Shown: one piece after another, positions 43,437-53,333 of the stretch
Numbering within the stretch: position 1 is the stretch's first letter
How the letters are laid out: each line of letters opens with the position of its first letter
Source of the DNA: Takifugu bimaculatus
Lineage: Eukaryota; Chordata; Actinopteri; Tetraodontiformes; Tetraodontidae
Assembly: GCA_004026145.2 (NCBI GenBank)
Contig: CP034980.1
Coordinates: 10,643,649 to 10,707,648, forward strand
DNA: 64,000 nucleotides
Direction of reading: 5' to 3'
The notes under the pieces: generated by a model
Databases searched by the model: none
Told to the model about the DNA's origin: nothing
The model's input: only the letters and a program-made list of their open reading frames with translations
Position numbers and translations under genes: made by a program

Positions 43437-45623
43437 GGGAAACTTGGGACAAATAATCTTTCTCATCTATAGGGGGTCCTGGTTAATTTGTCGTCTTTGT
43501 GTACCGAAGCCACAGGCACTCCTTACACTCTCAAATGAAAACTTCTATGGAATATTATTTCATGTCGCTTGAAAAAAGCAGTGCAACAGTATCAGCATTC
43601 TGACAGTTTTTCTTTTTTAACATCACTGTGCCTAAAGTCAAACACAGGAGTTTGGAACCAAAATGGCATAAATGTGGTGCACTGAAATACAATGAGAGCG
43701 TCCGGTCTCTACTTTCCTCCTTCTCTTCCAGCATCAATGCTGCAATGACGCTGTGTTACAGCAAGATCCACAGCACCATCTGCTAAAACAGGCAAGCAGC
43801 TGTTCCTCAAAAAAATGAAGTATCTTCCAACTAATTATATGCTTTCTACTTTCATTAAACCTTGATTTAATGGAGATTTAGAAGCTTTGGTTTCCTCAAA
43901 CTCCTGACAGCAATAAGGTAAGAATGCATTGTTACCATTTAAATATAGGAGAAAAAAGCCAAATGAAAGGAAAAAATCTCACATTTCTGTGCAGATGAAT
44001 GAATAAAACCAAAGGAGCATGTTGTGGAATCAGCGTCATGTGATTCCAGTTTGACTTAAAGAGGAAATCCAATCAGTTTGAAGGTCTTCTGCAGCAGATT
44101 CCATGCAGGAGGTGAAAAGTGGACAAAAGCCCTTTGACTTGACTAAAATGTAGGTCCATCTCGTAATGAAGGGTTTTGTGTGCCGTTAACAGGTGTACAG
44201 ATGCACATGCTCACAGACAACATATGGTAGACCTCCACCATATGTGTTTCCATAGCTACAGCTGACTGTGATGGCAGGTCCTTTTCTGTCATGCATAATT
44301 ACAGCCAGGACACAAGCGATCTGCATGTGTGAATATGTTAGCATAATCATATGGCTCAGCAGCGTCACAGGTGTCAGGAATGAAGAGATTAAGGAGGTAA
44401 CCCAGAGGCCAGACTGAGATGGACCGGACACGTTCAGAGGAGGGACAATGACTGGTAGAGAATGGAACTCCCCGGCGGGAGGTCCAGACAAGGAGCTGAT
44501 ACTAAATATATGGATGGAGTTGTGTATAAAAGAGGTTGTGAACATAGTTGTTGGGAGAGAAGAGGATGCAGAGGACAGCAAGAGACTGGCATGCTTCCAT
44601 CACGCCTCAGGTGGCATCTGTGTGTCTTGATCTCACATGGGCTGGTAAAAACAGAAGGCCACTTTTCAGATGAAGCTGAGACCACAGACACATTGTAGCA
44701 GTACAACATACAAAGAAACAATTATTTTAAAACAATTAAATCGCTTTTCACACCATCTGCATTCATAATAGGTGCTTTGCACCATGCTTGTAAAGGTGTT
44801 ATTGTTTCAAAGAGCCATCTAAAGCATTGCTAATGGTGTAAATCCTCCTGCTAATGAGGTTATATCAATCATGGGGTTGGATCAGTAGTTTTAAATTTAC
44901 AAATCACCTAAGTGTGTAACTACACTTACAACAATTATGTTGTTACTGACTGATTTTTCAACACTGCATGGTTACAGTGGTCAGTTTCAGTGGTCTGTTA
45001 CAATGTCTCTAAAATAGCAGTCTTCTTGTTGGTGCTTTACTCTGTGGCTCTTCCCCCGCTGAGTCTGCATCATTTGACACTTTTAAATAAAAAAAGACAA
45101 GTCAGAGCTGTGTATGAAGCTTTGTCTTATAGTGAACACAACGCAAAGAAGAAAAGAGAGACAAGATGAAAGTGCAGAGGTTCGAGACGGTTGGAGAAGT
45201 CACCATGGAAATAGACAAGCCTTAGATGTCTCTGCTGCATATTTCTCCTGTGTAATTCAGATTTTTCTTGGAGAAAATATGAGAAAGAATTAAGCAAATA
45301 TATGCATATACACTGATCAAAGATGGCATTAATATCCTCCCCTCACGTTTCAGCTTCATAAAAACACTAAACCACTATTTTGGAATTCAAATAGATTAGA
45401 ATGTATGCTAGAATAATCATCTTAGCAGGGATCAGATAATCTTTTTCAATTTTCCCATAATCTATAAATTAAATTCTGGAAAGACATACCGACGCTGTGA
45501 GGGAGCAATTACAATTCTATTTCCCATTAAAGTCATACACAAAAACAGTTTTCCTAGTCACTGGGAAGTTTTTATTGGAGAATCCCCTCTTAAAACCTGA
45601 AAATATCTATGCTCTTATTGGAG
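43437..45623. other. Apparently unique sequence, no gene recognised
   Basis: About 2.2 kb without a recognisable element. Frames on both strands around 44186-44720 overlap one another and show no domain. It is the longest stretch here without mobile-element signatures besides 19-21.6 kb. Confidence 0.4.
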
Positions 45624-45643
45624 ATCAAGTAGACCGGAGCAAG

Positions 45644-47276
45644 GAGAACAGGATGTGCGAAGGCAGTTCGCCAGGTTGAACCCGCGCAAGGCCCCTGGCC
45701 CAGACGGCGTGTCTCCTTCCACCCTGAGGCACTGCGCAGAGGAGCTGACTCCTGTCTTCACAGACATCTTCAACTCCTCCCTGGAGTCGTGCCAGGTGCC
45801 AGCCTGCCTCAAAACTTTAACCATCGTCCCTGTCCCCAAGAAGCCACGGATCACTGGGCTTAACGACTACAGACCTGTGGCGCTCACCTCTGTAGTCATG
45901 AAGTCCTTAGAGCGCCTGATCCTGCCACACCTCAAGTCCATCACCACCCCCCTCCTGGATCCACTGCAGTTCGCCTACAGAGCTAACAGATCTGTGGACG
46001 ATGCGGTCAACCTGGCCCTTCACTCCATCCTGCAGCATCTGGACTCCCCGGGAACCTACGCGAGGATCCTGTTCGTGGACTTCAGCTCTGCATTCAACAC
46101 CATCTGCCCCGCTCTGCTACAGGACAAGCTGTCCCAGCTTAGTGTGCCTGACTCCCTCTGCAGGTGGATCACTCACTTCCTGACGGATCGGAGGCAGTAT
46201 GTGCGGCTGGGGAAGACTGTCTCGGACTCTGTCACCATCAGCACCGGATCACCCCAGGGCTGTGTACTTTCCCCCCTGCTCTTCTCCCTGTATACAAACT
46301 GCTGCACCTCAAGCCACCAGTCTGTCAAGCTGATCAAGTTTGCAGATGACACCACCCTCATCGGGCTCATCTCCAATGGAGACGAGACTGCCTACAGGAG
46401 GGAGGTGGCTCGACTGGTGTCCTGGTGCGGACACAACAACCTGCAGCTGAACGCTCAGAAGACAGTGGAGATGATTGTGGACTTCAGGAAAGTCACAGCC
46501 CCTTTGCCCCCCCCTTGCCCTCATGGACTCCCCCATCACCATCGCAGACTCCTTCCGCTTCCTGGGCACCACCATCACCCGGGACCTTAAGTGGGAGCCA
46601 ACCATCAGCTCCCTCATCAAGAAGGCCCAGCAAAGGATGTTCTTCCTACGGCAGCTGAGGAAGCTCAAACTGCCTCCCAGGATGTTGGCGCAGTTTTATA
46701 CGGCCATCATCGAGTCCATCCTCACCTCCTCCATCACCGTGTGGTATGCTGGTGCCACCGCCAGGGACAGACTAAGGCTGCAGTGCGTCGTGCGCGCTAC
46801 CGAGAAGGTGATCGGCTGCAGGCTTCCATCCATCCAGGACCTGTATATCTCCAGGACCCGGAGGCGTGCAGGTCGGATCACGGCCGACACTTCCCACCCT
46901 GGTCACGGACTGTTTTCCCCCCTCCCCTCAGGCAGGAGACTACGGTCCATTCGGACCAAAACCTCCCGCTACATGAACAGCTTCTTCCCCTCTGCCATCA
47001 GGCTGCTGAACACCAAGTGACTTATCACTTAAGCACCACGTACAGCAGCCAGTCGGACTCACGAACAATACATCACATTACTCCTGCATTGACCTGCACT
47101 ATTTCTTACTATTTATGTATATACTGTATATATGTCTTATTTTATTTTATTTATCTTATTCTAGTGTTGTCTTCTTTATGTTGAATGTCGCAGCGTCACA
47201 CCAAGACAAATTCCTAGCTTGTGTAATACTGTGTATTACATGAACAATGGCAATAAATCTGATTCAATTCAATTCA
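45644..47276 (+). mobile_element. Rex1/Babar-like LINE, 5'-truncated, with 20-nt target duplication
   Basis: Flanks 45624-45643 and 47277-47296 are the same 20-nt sequence with two differences, which is a classic LINE target duplication. The element runs from inside the RT domain to a short tail of attcaattcaattcaat. After the protein end there is an AT-rich 3' UTR with a caataaatctgattc signal near 47251. The two substitutions between flanks suggest the insertion is fairly recent but not new. Confidence 0.92.
45655..47020 (+). pseudogene. Rex1-like reverse transcriptase, one frameshift
   Basis: The first frame (45655 to about 46500) contains LNPRKAPGPDGVSPSTLRHC, LNDYRPVALTSVVMKSLERL, FVDFSSAFNTICPALL (motif A Asp), TGSPQGCVLSPLLFSLYTN and LIKFADDTTLIGLIS with both catalytic aspartates. 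A shift at the run of C near 46508-46515 moves the frame to 46475-47020, which carries RFLGTTITRDLKWEPTI, RMFFLRQLRKLKLPPRMLAQ and the C-terminal SRYMNSFFPSAIRLLN. Motifs and order fit Rex1/Babar. The protein lacks its endonuclease through 5' truncation. Apart from the C-run shift the RT is open. Confidence 0.92.
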
Positions 47277-47479
47277 ATCAAGTGGACCGGGGCAAGTAGA
47301 CGTTACCCCACCTAAAAAAAACATTGCTAGTGGAAAGGCGGCATCTGATTAACTGGTGTATCGCTGCTGCTTGAGGAACAAGCAGCCTCTTTACATACTG
47401 TACATGTGGTGTGTATGTGTTTGGTCTTTACTCATGCTTTTTACTTTTGTAACTGATTATTTTCAGGGTCCTGAGTGTT

Positions 47480-47915
47480 GTTTTGATGTTCTTTGGCAGT
47501 GTTTTCCCTGTTCCTGCTCTGTTCTGTCTCCAGGGGGCGTGGTGGAGCCTCTTTCCCACGCTGGTGACAGTCACACCTGCTGCCTATTGCTAATCAAATG
47601 GCTATTTAGGCCCTGGGCTCCTGTTCACCAGCCTCTGATTGTTTTGTCAGTGTTGTGGTAAACGTGGACTCAGTTACTGGCCCTTTTGTTTGAGGACCAG
47701 GAGTTGGAGTTCATATTGTAATCGTTTTTTTTCTCTGCTCAAGGGAAACATATTTCCCTCTTTTGGAGAAGGAAGGAGCAGGATATTTTCTCTGTGCCGA
47801 GCGTGTTTTTCCCTGCTGTGTTCGAGGCTTCTTTTAGTTTCAATAAACCCTTTTGTGAGACTTAGTTGGCTGTTTCCTATCTGAATTCGGGTCCTGATCA
47901 CACTAAATCCTAACA
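47480..47915 (+). repeat. LTR-like sequence
   Basis: A TATTTA box-like motif near 47604, then GC-richer sequence, then ttcaataaacccttttg near 47839 and an end in ctaaca at 47915 are the order expected for an LTR. The early part resembles fish LTRs with cacacctgctgcctattgct. I could not identify a TG start with matching flanks, so ends and status are uncertain. Confidence 0.4.
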
Positions 47916-48133
47916 TTACTAGTAACATGTTCATCTCGGCTCATCTATGTTCTTGGTCAGCTGAGTGACTGATGGGGGGGCCCTGCTGGTGCATCTCCTT
48001 GTGGACTGGACACGAGATGTTCCATGAGCATTGACATCAAGGACAGCATCGGGACATTTTACAGCTGTGTCCTAAACCACACACTCGTTCCCTATTCACT
48101 ACTCACTACATGGGGGACTTGGACTGAGTAAAC

Positions 48134-48266
48134 CAGGGGTCTCAGACTCGCGGCCCGGGGACCAATTGTGGCCCACGGAACAATATTTTGCGGCCCGCTG
48201 CCTAAAATCAAAGCTTGGTGTTCGTGCGGCCCGCACGTTTCTCATGTACGGAGTATTAGGGTATTA
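48134..48266 (+). mobile_element. hAT-Charlie-like terminal sequence
   Basis: The block begins CAGGGGTCTCAGACTCGCGG, followed by several ggcccg motifs, the typical terminus of hAT elements related to GTF2IRD2-type/Charlie transposons. At 48267 it changes to inverted transposase sequence. I found no partner end to the right of 50272. Confidence 0.7.
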
Positions 48267-48775
48267 GAGCTTTCTCACGCAGTTGATCGTAAATGTTACC
48301 TGATACGTCAGAAATGCTCTCTGCCACTGTATTAGCTGAAATGCTTATGTTGCTAAACAGACCTTTTTTTTCCCCGGGCAGACTATACTAGCAGCCTGTA
48401 ACATGCACTGTTTGATGAACTCGCCGTCTTTTAATAACTTTCCTGCCTTAGCAATCATCTCACTCACCACGTAGCTAGCTTTGACAGCCGCATCACTCTC
48501 TTTGCTTGCTTTCTTGAAAAAATCTTGTTGCCTCAGTAGACACATTTTAAGTTTGATGACCCGGTCCTCTCGTTCATCTCCCAGGTATTTAGCATACTCC
48601 TCAGCATGTCTAATTGAGTAATGACGTCTGATATTATACTCCTTGTGTACCGCAACTTTATCCGTGCATATTAGACATATTGGGAAGCCCCTGTGCTCAA
48701 CAAAAAAATATTCCATCTCCCATTTCTCCTGAAATTGTCTGTGTTCATTGCCAACTTTTCTTTTCATGGCAGGTT
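48267..48775 (-). pseudogene. hAT transposase N-terminus, inverted segment
   Basis: On the minus strand this encodes the start of a GTF2IRD2-like hAT transposase. MKRKVGNEHRQFQEKWEMEY starts at about 48766. A BED-like zinc-binding part follows (FPICLICTDKVAVHKEYNIR RHYSIRH, with two Cys and two His), then a helical segment ending SYVVSEMIAKAGKLLKDGEF and IKQC. The remainder of the protein lies on the plus strand from 48776. The first ~190 bp on each side of the loop are inverted copies of one another (about 48267-48460 against 48770-48945), so residues around SEMIAKAGK...GEFIKQC are present twice, once per strand. Confidence 0.85.
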
Positions 48776-50272
48776 TGATGATTGCTAAGGCAGGAAAGCC
48801 ATTCAAAGAAGGCGAGTTCATCAAGCAGTGCATGTTACAGGCTGCTAGTATAGTCTGCCCGGGAAAAAAAAGGTCTGTTTAGCAACATCAGCATTTCAGT
48901 TAATACAGTGGCAGAGTGCATTTCTGACATGTCAGGTAACATTTACGATCAACTGTATGAGAAAGCTAAACATTTCCATTCATACTCGATCGCTCTTGAT
49001 GAGAGCACAGACGTCACTGACACTGCACAGTTCGCAATCTATGTCCGTGGTGCTGATGACAATTTTGAAGTGACGGAGGAGTTGCTCACAATAATTCCCA
49101 TGCATGGCCAGACCACCGCTCAGGAGATATACTGCCACCTGTGTGATTCCATTGTGAATGCCGGCTTACCATGGAAACGTTTTGCTGGAATAACAACCGA
49201 CGGAGTCCCATCAATGACAGGGAGGGAAAAATGGACTGGTGGCACTTCTTCAAAGAAAACTCGAAGAGGAGGGTGTGGAAGAGGCCTTTGCTTTGCACTG
49301 CATTATCCACCAGCCGACCCTTTGCAGCAAATGCCTGAAGTTTGACAGTGTGATGTCTGATGTTGTGAAATTTATCAACCAAATCAGATCCAGGGGGATA
49401 AAGCACCGGCAGTTTCGCTCATTTTTGGAGGAAATAGAGTCAACGTATGAAGACGTGCTCTACTTCACCGAGGTACGTTGGCTTAGCAGGGGGAAGGTCT
49501 TGAAAAGGTTTTTTGAGTTGAGATCAGAAATGAAAGCCTTGATGGAGAAGGATGGGATGACTGTTCCTGTACTAAGTGATCCCAAATGACTAATGGACTT
49601 AGCTTTTCTTGTTGACATCACACAAGAGCTCAATGTACCGAACAAGAAATTACAAGGCCAGGGCCAGCTTCTCAGTGCAACATATGACAATCCAAGGTAG
49701 TTTTCTCTGTCAACTGGACTGGGTTTCTTCTCTTGAAGACGTTTCGCCTTCTATCCAGAAGGCTTCTTCAGTTCTATGACAATGTTAGAGCATTCTCAAA
49801 AAAACTTGTGCTATGGAAAGCCCAGCTTTCCCAGACAAACCTCTGCCATTTCCCAGCATGCAAGGTCCTCATGGACTCAGGTACAGCATTCAGCAGTGAG
49901 AAGTATGCTAATACCATTGGAAAGATACAGGAAGAATTTGATCACAGGTTTGCAGACTTCAGAACACACAGAGCCACTTTTCAAATTTTTGCTGACCCCT
50001 TCTCCTTTGATGTGGAAGATGCCCCTCCCCCCCCCCCTCCTCCCTGTGCTTCAGATGGAGCTAATTGACCTGCAGTGTAATTCTGAACTCAAAGCTAAGT
50101 TCAGGGAGGTGAGTGGACAAACAGACAAGCTTGGACAATTTTTGAGAGAAGTGCCCCCCACCTTCCCTGAGTTTTCCAGGATGTTCAAGCGGGTCATGTA
50201 CATTTTTAACAAGTGCAACATGTGCAATTTTAACAAGTCAAAATTTAGGCCCAAGCTCCATTTGATTATCTA
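48776..50272 (+). pseudogene. hAT transposase (GTF2IRD2/ZBED-like), central and C-terminal parts
   Basis: The first frame (to about 49230) has FHSYSIALDESTDVTDTAQF, with the catalytic Asp of the hAT DDE core in LDEST, and AGITTDGVPSMTGRE with the second Asp. After a frameshift, 49239-49589 reads ALHCIIHQPTLCSKCLKFDS and FTEVRWLSRGKVLKRFFEL, with a stop at 49588. An inserted repeat breaks it at 49692-49774. The next frame has SKKLVLWKAQLSQTNLCHFP and HRFADFRTHRATFQIFADPF. A run of C near 50027 shifts the frame before the C-terminal part (50050-50272). Such transposases act in cut-and-paste movement. With several lesions and an inverted N-terminus it is dead. Confidence 0.9.
49692..49774. mobile_element. 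83-bp copy of the short repeat, 9-bp target duplication
   Basis: The hAT frame continues cleanly on both sides. The insert begins ccaaggtag, contains cttgaagacgtttcgccttc and ends cttcagttc, flanked by tatgacaat on both sides (49683-49691 and 49775-49783). The body is the reverse complement of the repeat at 7184-7295. Compared with that copy it is shorter on one side and extends further on the other. Confidence 0.85.
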
Positions 50273-50539
50273 AACCATAAAAGTGGCCAGGTCCATTTGA
50301 TTATCTAAACTCATCCGAAACACACCCCAATACATTCAGCGGTCGTTTTTTGAAAATGCAATATTTTACCCTATAATTAATTTTATATAATAAAATATTA
50401 ATGTCAATAATATAACAATTAAACGATTATGGTTGTTTTGTTTTTTTTACACATTTATGCTGTAATATTTTAAGATGATCATATTGCACCCTACTGAAAA
50501 CCACACATGGATTTCTTATTTCCTAAAAATTTCATATAT

Positions 50540-50655
50540 TCGTATTTTCTGGACTATAAGCATAAACCGCATAATCTAATTTTAGAAAGAAAATCAATTT
50601 TGTACTTATACAAGCTGCACCTGTCTATAAGCCGCATTGAAACATAGGTCGCGGA
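50540..50655. repeat. Possible DNA-transposon terminal sequence
   Basis: Two related motifs, ttctggactataagcataaa (50554) and gcacctgtctataagccgca (50616), resemble the gactataagccgca motif that I recall at ends of a common fish DNA element. No matching right end was found, so this could be a remnant or the left end of the element containing the 51-55.6 kb gene. Confidence 0.35.
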
Positions 50656-50699
50656 AGAACTCGCTCGCTCGCAAATCTCCCACGGAGCGGAGTGCAATG

Positions 50700-50880
50700 T
50701 AGACTGTAGACTGGGGGCGGTCCTGGCTCGCGATTGGCCCAGAGTCTACACTTGCGGGCAGAGTGTAGACAGCCTGGACCTCTGATTGGTCCGGAGTCTA
50801 CACCTACAAAGCAAGGTGTAGACGGGGAAGCCTTCCGATTGGTCCCGAAGGCAGAAGGCGGGCCCCCGAGGGGCCCCGAT
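50700..50880 (+). promoter_or_regulatory. GC-rich promoter-like block with three ATTGG boxes
   Basis: ATTGG (inverted CCAAT) occurs at 50733, 50785 and 50838, spaced 52 and 53 bp. Around each lies a variant of the same unit: the first two are followed by gagtctacac, and each is preceded by a gtagac motif. Thus the region is a three-fold imperfect tandem repeat with short inverted pairs (agtctacac / gtgtaga). A ggggcgg GC box lies at 50713. Repeated CCAAT boxes at regular spacing suit NF-Y driven TATA-less promoters. A weak aataagagg motif follows at 50891. It would drive the gene to its right. Confidence 0.6.
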
Positions 50881-51125
50881 CATCCGAGCCCAATAAGAGG
50901 GCCGCGCGTAAAGGCGCCTGGAATCAATCTGCGAAAATTTGGATTGAGTGAAGTCAGCCGATCTTTCCTGCAGTGCTTTTCATATTTGTGTGCTTTTTGC
51001 GTGCTCGGAAGCATATCTTTGCAATAGTACCTGTAAATGTGCTCGAAAGCTAACTTTTGCCGTAAAAAAAACAACTTTCCGCTAGCGAGATAATGTCGCT
51101 AATCCCATCTATAGACATTGTGTTA

Positions 51126-51345
51126 TTGAGGTGCCTCCGTGCTCGAATTTTATAGAAATTGTTTTATTGAGCTTGAATTTTATAGAAATTGTTTTATTGA
51201 GGTGCCCCCATGCTCGAATTTTATAGAAATTGTTTTATTGAGGTGCCCCCATGCTCGAATTTTACAGAAATTGTTTTATGGAGGTGCCCCCATGCTCAAA
51301 TTTTATAGAAATTGTTTTATTGAGGTGCCTCCATGCTCGAATTAC
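51126..51345. repeat. Minisatellite, 41-bp unit, about 5 copies
   Basis: The unit gaggtgcccccatgctcgaa + ttttatagaaattgttttat + t is repeated with small changes. One copy lacks 11 bases, and the last is partial. It lies between the promoter-like block and the first coding exon, so it would be in a 5' UTR or first intron. It is not a gene despite the open frame it produces. Confidence 0.85.
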
Positions 51346-51439
51346 TTGTTTGCTTCCTTTGTTTCTGAATTAAATGTTTACGTTCAATGTTGTGACCTAC
51401 ATGCCTATTGAGTATTACAAACAAAAGAATGTCCATGAG

Positions 51440-51665
51440 TGTGCAGGGACAATACAGCCGAGAAAGGTGGGAAGTGGGGGTCCATACAGCCAAGTCGGGT
51501 GGGAAGTGGGAGGACAATACAGCCAAGTCGGGTGGGAAGTGGGAGGACAATACAGCCAAGTCGGGTGGGAAGTGGGAGGACAATACAGCCAAGTCGGGTG
51601 GGAAGTGGGAGGACAATACAGCCAAGTCGGGTGGGAAGTGGGGGTCCATACAGCCAAGAAAGGTG
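51440..51665. repeat. Minisatellite, 33-bp unit, about 6-7 copies
   Basis: The unit caatacagccaagtcgggtg + ggaagtgggagga repeats almost exactly, with variant first and last copies (tccatacagcc, agaaaggtg). Because 33 is divisible by three, it gives open frames on both strands. These are best treated as by-products. It lies in the same non-coding interval as the 41-bp array. Confidence 0.88.
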
Positions 51666-51782
51666 AGGGCAGCCAGATGTGGGCAGTGCAAGTACCTGGG
51701 AAGTGCCTTGCTTGGTGGCAGTAGTAATCTCTGGTTAGTTGTTTGCTTGCACATGACACTTTGCTTTGGTTGTTTTTTTCAG

Positions 51783-51962
51783 ATAAACCTTCTGCAATGG
51801 ACCCATTAATGCCATCGCTGTGTATTCTGGACACAAGTGTGCCACAGGATCGGCAGCAGTGCGTTCTGAAGGCCTCGAAAGAGGCACGGGCAGCCCAGTT
51901 GAAGCCACATTAGCCCACTGATGACAGTGGACTGAGATGTCTTAAGACTGCCTGTGATGAAG
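51783..51962 (+). pseudogene. Exon 1 of the 51.8-55.6 kb gene, with early stop
   Basis: An acceptor (tttttttcag) precedes 51783, so an untranslated exon probably lies upstream. The first ATG is at 51797 and begins MDPLMPSLCILDTSVPQDRQ. A TAG at 51911 stops the frame after 38 codons, but the frame stays open after it to the donor GAAG/gtaagg at 51962, and the phase fits exon 2. The stop therefore looks like a point mutation in an otherwise coding exon. Confidence 0.55.
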
Positions 51963-52057
51963 GTAAGGTAATCAGGGTCAAATATATGTTTTGATGCTCA
52001 GTTGACTCACTCTACTTGGACAAATGTGGCATTAAAGACATAACCGTTTGTCTTCAG

Positions 52058-52630
52058 CTAAAAGGAGATGCCGCCTGGTCACCCAAAATCCCTCAGAGAT
52101 GCAGAGGATGGGTCAGCTAATTCTGACTTTTGGCAAGTACCGAGGCAAAAGCTTCCAGTGGCTGGTGGAAAACGATGTTGGCTACATTAAATAGTAAGTG
52201 TGCTGTTCTAAACAAATGCTCATTCTTGTCCCGTTAAGTGATTCATAATTAAATGTGATGTTTCAGTATCGTTGATCGCCACGTTAAAGAGAAGCAGCGG
52301 CCAGAGAGAGGACCGATAAATGGCGAGTGGGTTAAGGATTACCTCCTCAAGTACATCCAGTTCTTCCCGCACGTGTCGTGCCACCTGGAGATGTGTGTGG
52401 ACAGAGCCATTTACAGACAGGGGCGGTTCAAGTCGTTTACGTTCGAGGAGATGTGGAAGTGGTACAGCCTCCATAAACAACTTCTGTCCGACCCCCAATG
52501 TGGAAGTGACCACGAGAGGAGAATGGCTCAGGAAGCACACACCTCTGTGAAGCAATGGTTGGTCATGGCCGAAAATGACATAGCCACCAGCTCCCTGAAA
52601 CGATTCCGAAAATACATTCTCGACAGAGAG
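52058..52630 (+). CDS. Exons 2-3: segment resembling the exodeoxyribonuclease X C-terminal domain
   Basis: Exon 2 (52058-52193) encodes GQLILTFGKYRGKSFQWLVE followed by NDVGYIKY. The codon for the last Tyr is split by an 73-bp intron (52194-52266), and exon 3 (52267-52630) continues IVDRHVKEKQRPERGPINGE. The FGKYRGKSF...V...DVGYIKYIV pattern is the one seen in the small domain at the end of ExoX-like nucleases and DUF3820 proteins (FGKYKGK...DPGYL.WL). The rest of exon 3 is helical and charged (MWKWYSLHKQLL, RRMAQEAHTSVKQWLVMAEN). Similarity is by eye and its activity here is unknown. Confidence 0.6.
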
Positions 52631-52695
52631 GTAGGTCGACGCGACCTCGTGCAACAGCGTGGTGACATTTTTACTGATATTTATGTGTCTTTCAG

Positions 52696-53249
52696 AAGGC
52701 ACAACACGGTGCGCCCCCCCCCTACAGCGACTGCCACCACCACTGCTACTGCCACTTCCAGCAGCTCATCGGCACGTACAGTCGCTACTGTTCAGGAGGA
52801 TGATGCGTGCTTGCTGAGGCTCTTGCCTCATATGAAAGAAAAGGTAATTGTTAATATTATGCACAAGCTTTTCAGAGCGCAGTGAGGACTGAAGCTACAT
52901 TTTAGATGAGTTATGTTTACGTTGGCCTTTTTCTCCCACATTTCACTAAAGCTGCAGCAGAAAAGGCCAAAAGACCTGGAAAACAGAGCCGACCAGCGTC
53001 TGCACACAAGTCCGTCAGACGCACCACTCCATCGTCGACGGCAAGATCGCCGTCTGAACCACACATCGAGGTGACTCTTTGCTCCATATCCTGGGGACGC
53101 CACACTAAAGTGTGCCAATACGAAAACTTACACTAAAACGCTGGTTATATTCAAGGTTCCGGTAGGCAGCTCCCGAGAGGACGACCGCCGTGATGGATGC
53201 AGCGCCTCAGCCCTGTCGGCCCACAGCAACATCAGCAGCACAACCGGAG
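52696..53249 (+). pseudogene. Exons 4-6: low-complexity basic linker, phases uncertain
   Basis: Exon 4 (52696-52843) is Thr/Ala/Ser-rich after a run of nine C. With the C-run as it stands, the spliced frame meets a TGA, whereas reading through the 65-bp intron keeps the frame open. Exon 5 (to 53070) encodes a Lys/Arg/Ser-rich stretch (EKAKRPGKQSRPASAHKSVR) and contains the 46-nt block found again at 54542-54587. Exon 6 (53166-53249, 84 nt) encodes ERTTAVMDAAPQPCRPTATS and joins exon 7 in phase. The linker has no recognised domain. Confidence 0.4.
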
Positions 53250-53333
53250 GTAATCCACTAGAAACAAGCTCAAGTTTGAGTATTCAGTGACTATATATCG
53301 GATGTCGGATATAATCGTGTGTTTTCTTATTAG

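Noticed and set aside
44186..44721. 131- and 95-codon overlapping frames on the minus strand
   Set aside because: They overlap each other and plus-strand frames in different phases, and no motif favours any of them.
46591..47184. 197-codon frame overlapping the Rex1 C-terminus
   Set aside because: The neighbouring frame holds the conserved SRYMNSFFPSAIRLLN end. This one is a shadow with no motif.
51440..51665. CRISPR-like regular repeats
   Set aside because: Units are head-to-tail without unique spacers, the genome is a fish genome, and there are no cas genes. It is a minisatellite.
51317..51834. Frames of up to 145 codons with repeated FPPDLAVLSSH or SGGKWEDNTAK
   Set aside because: They are by-products of a 33-bp minisatellite whose unit length is divisible by three. 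No start or domain supports a protein.
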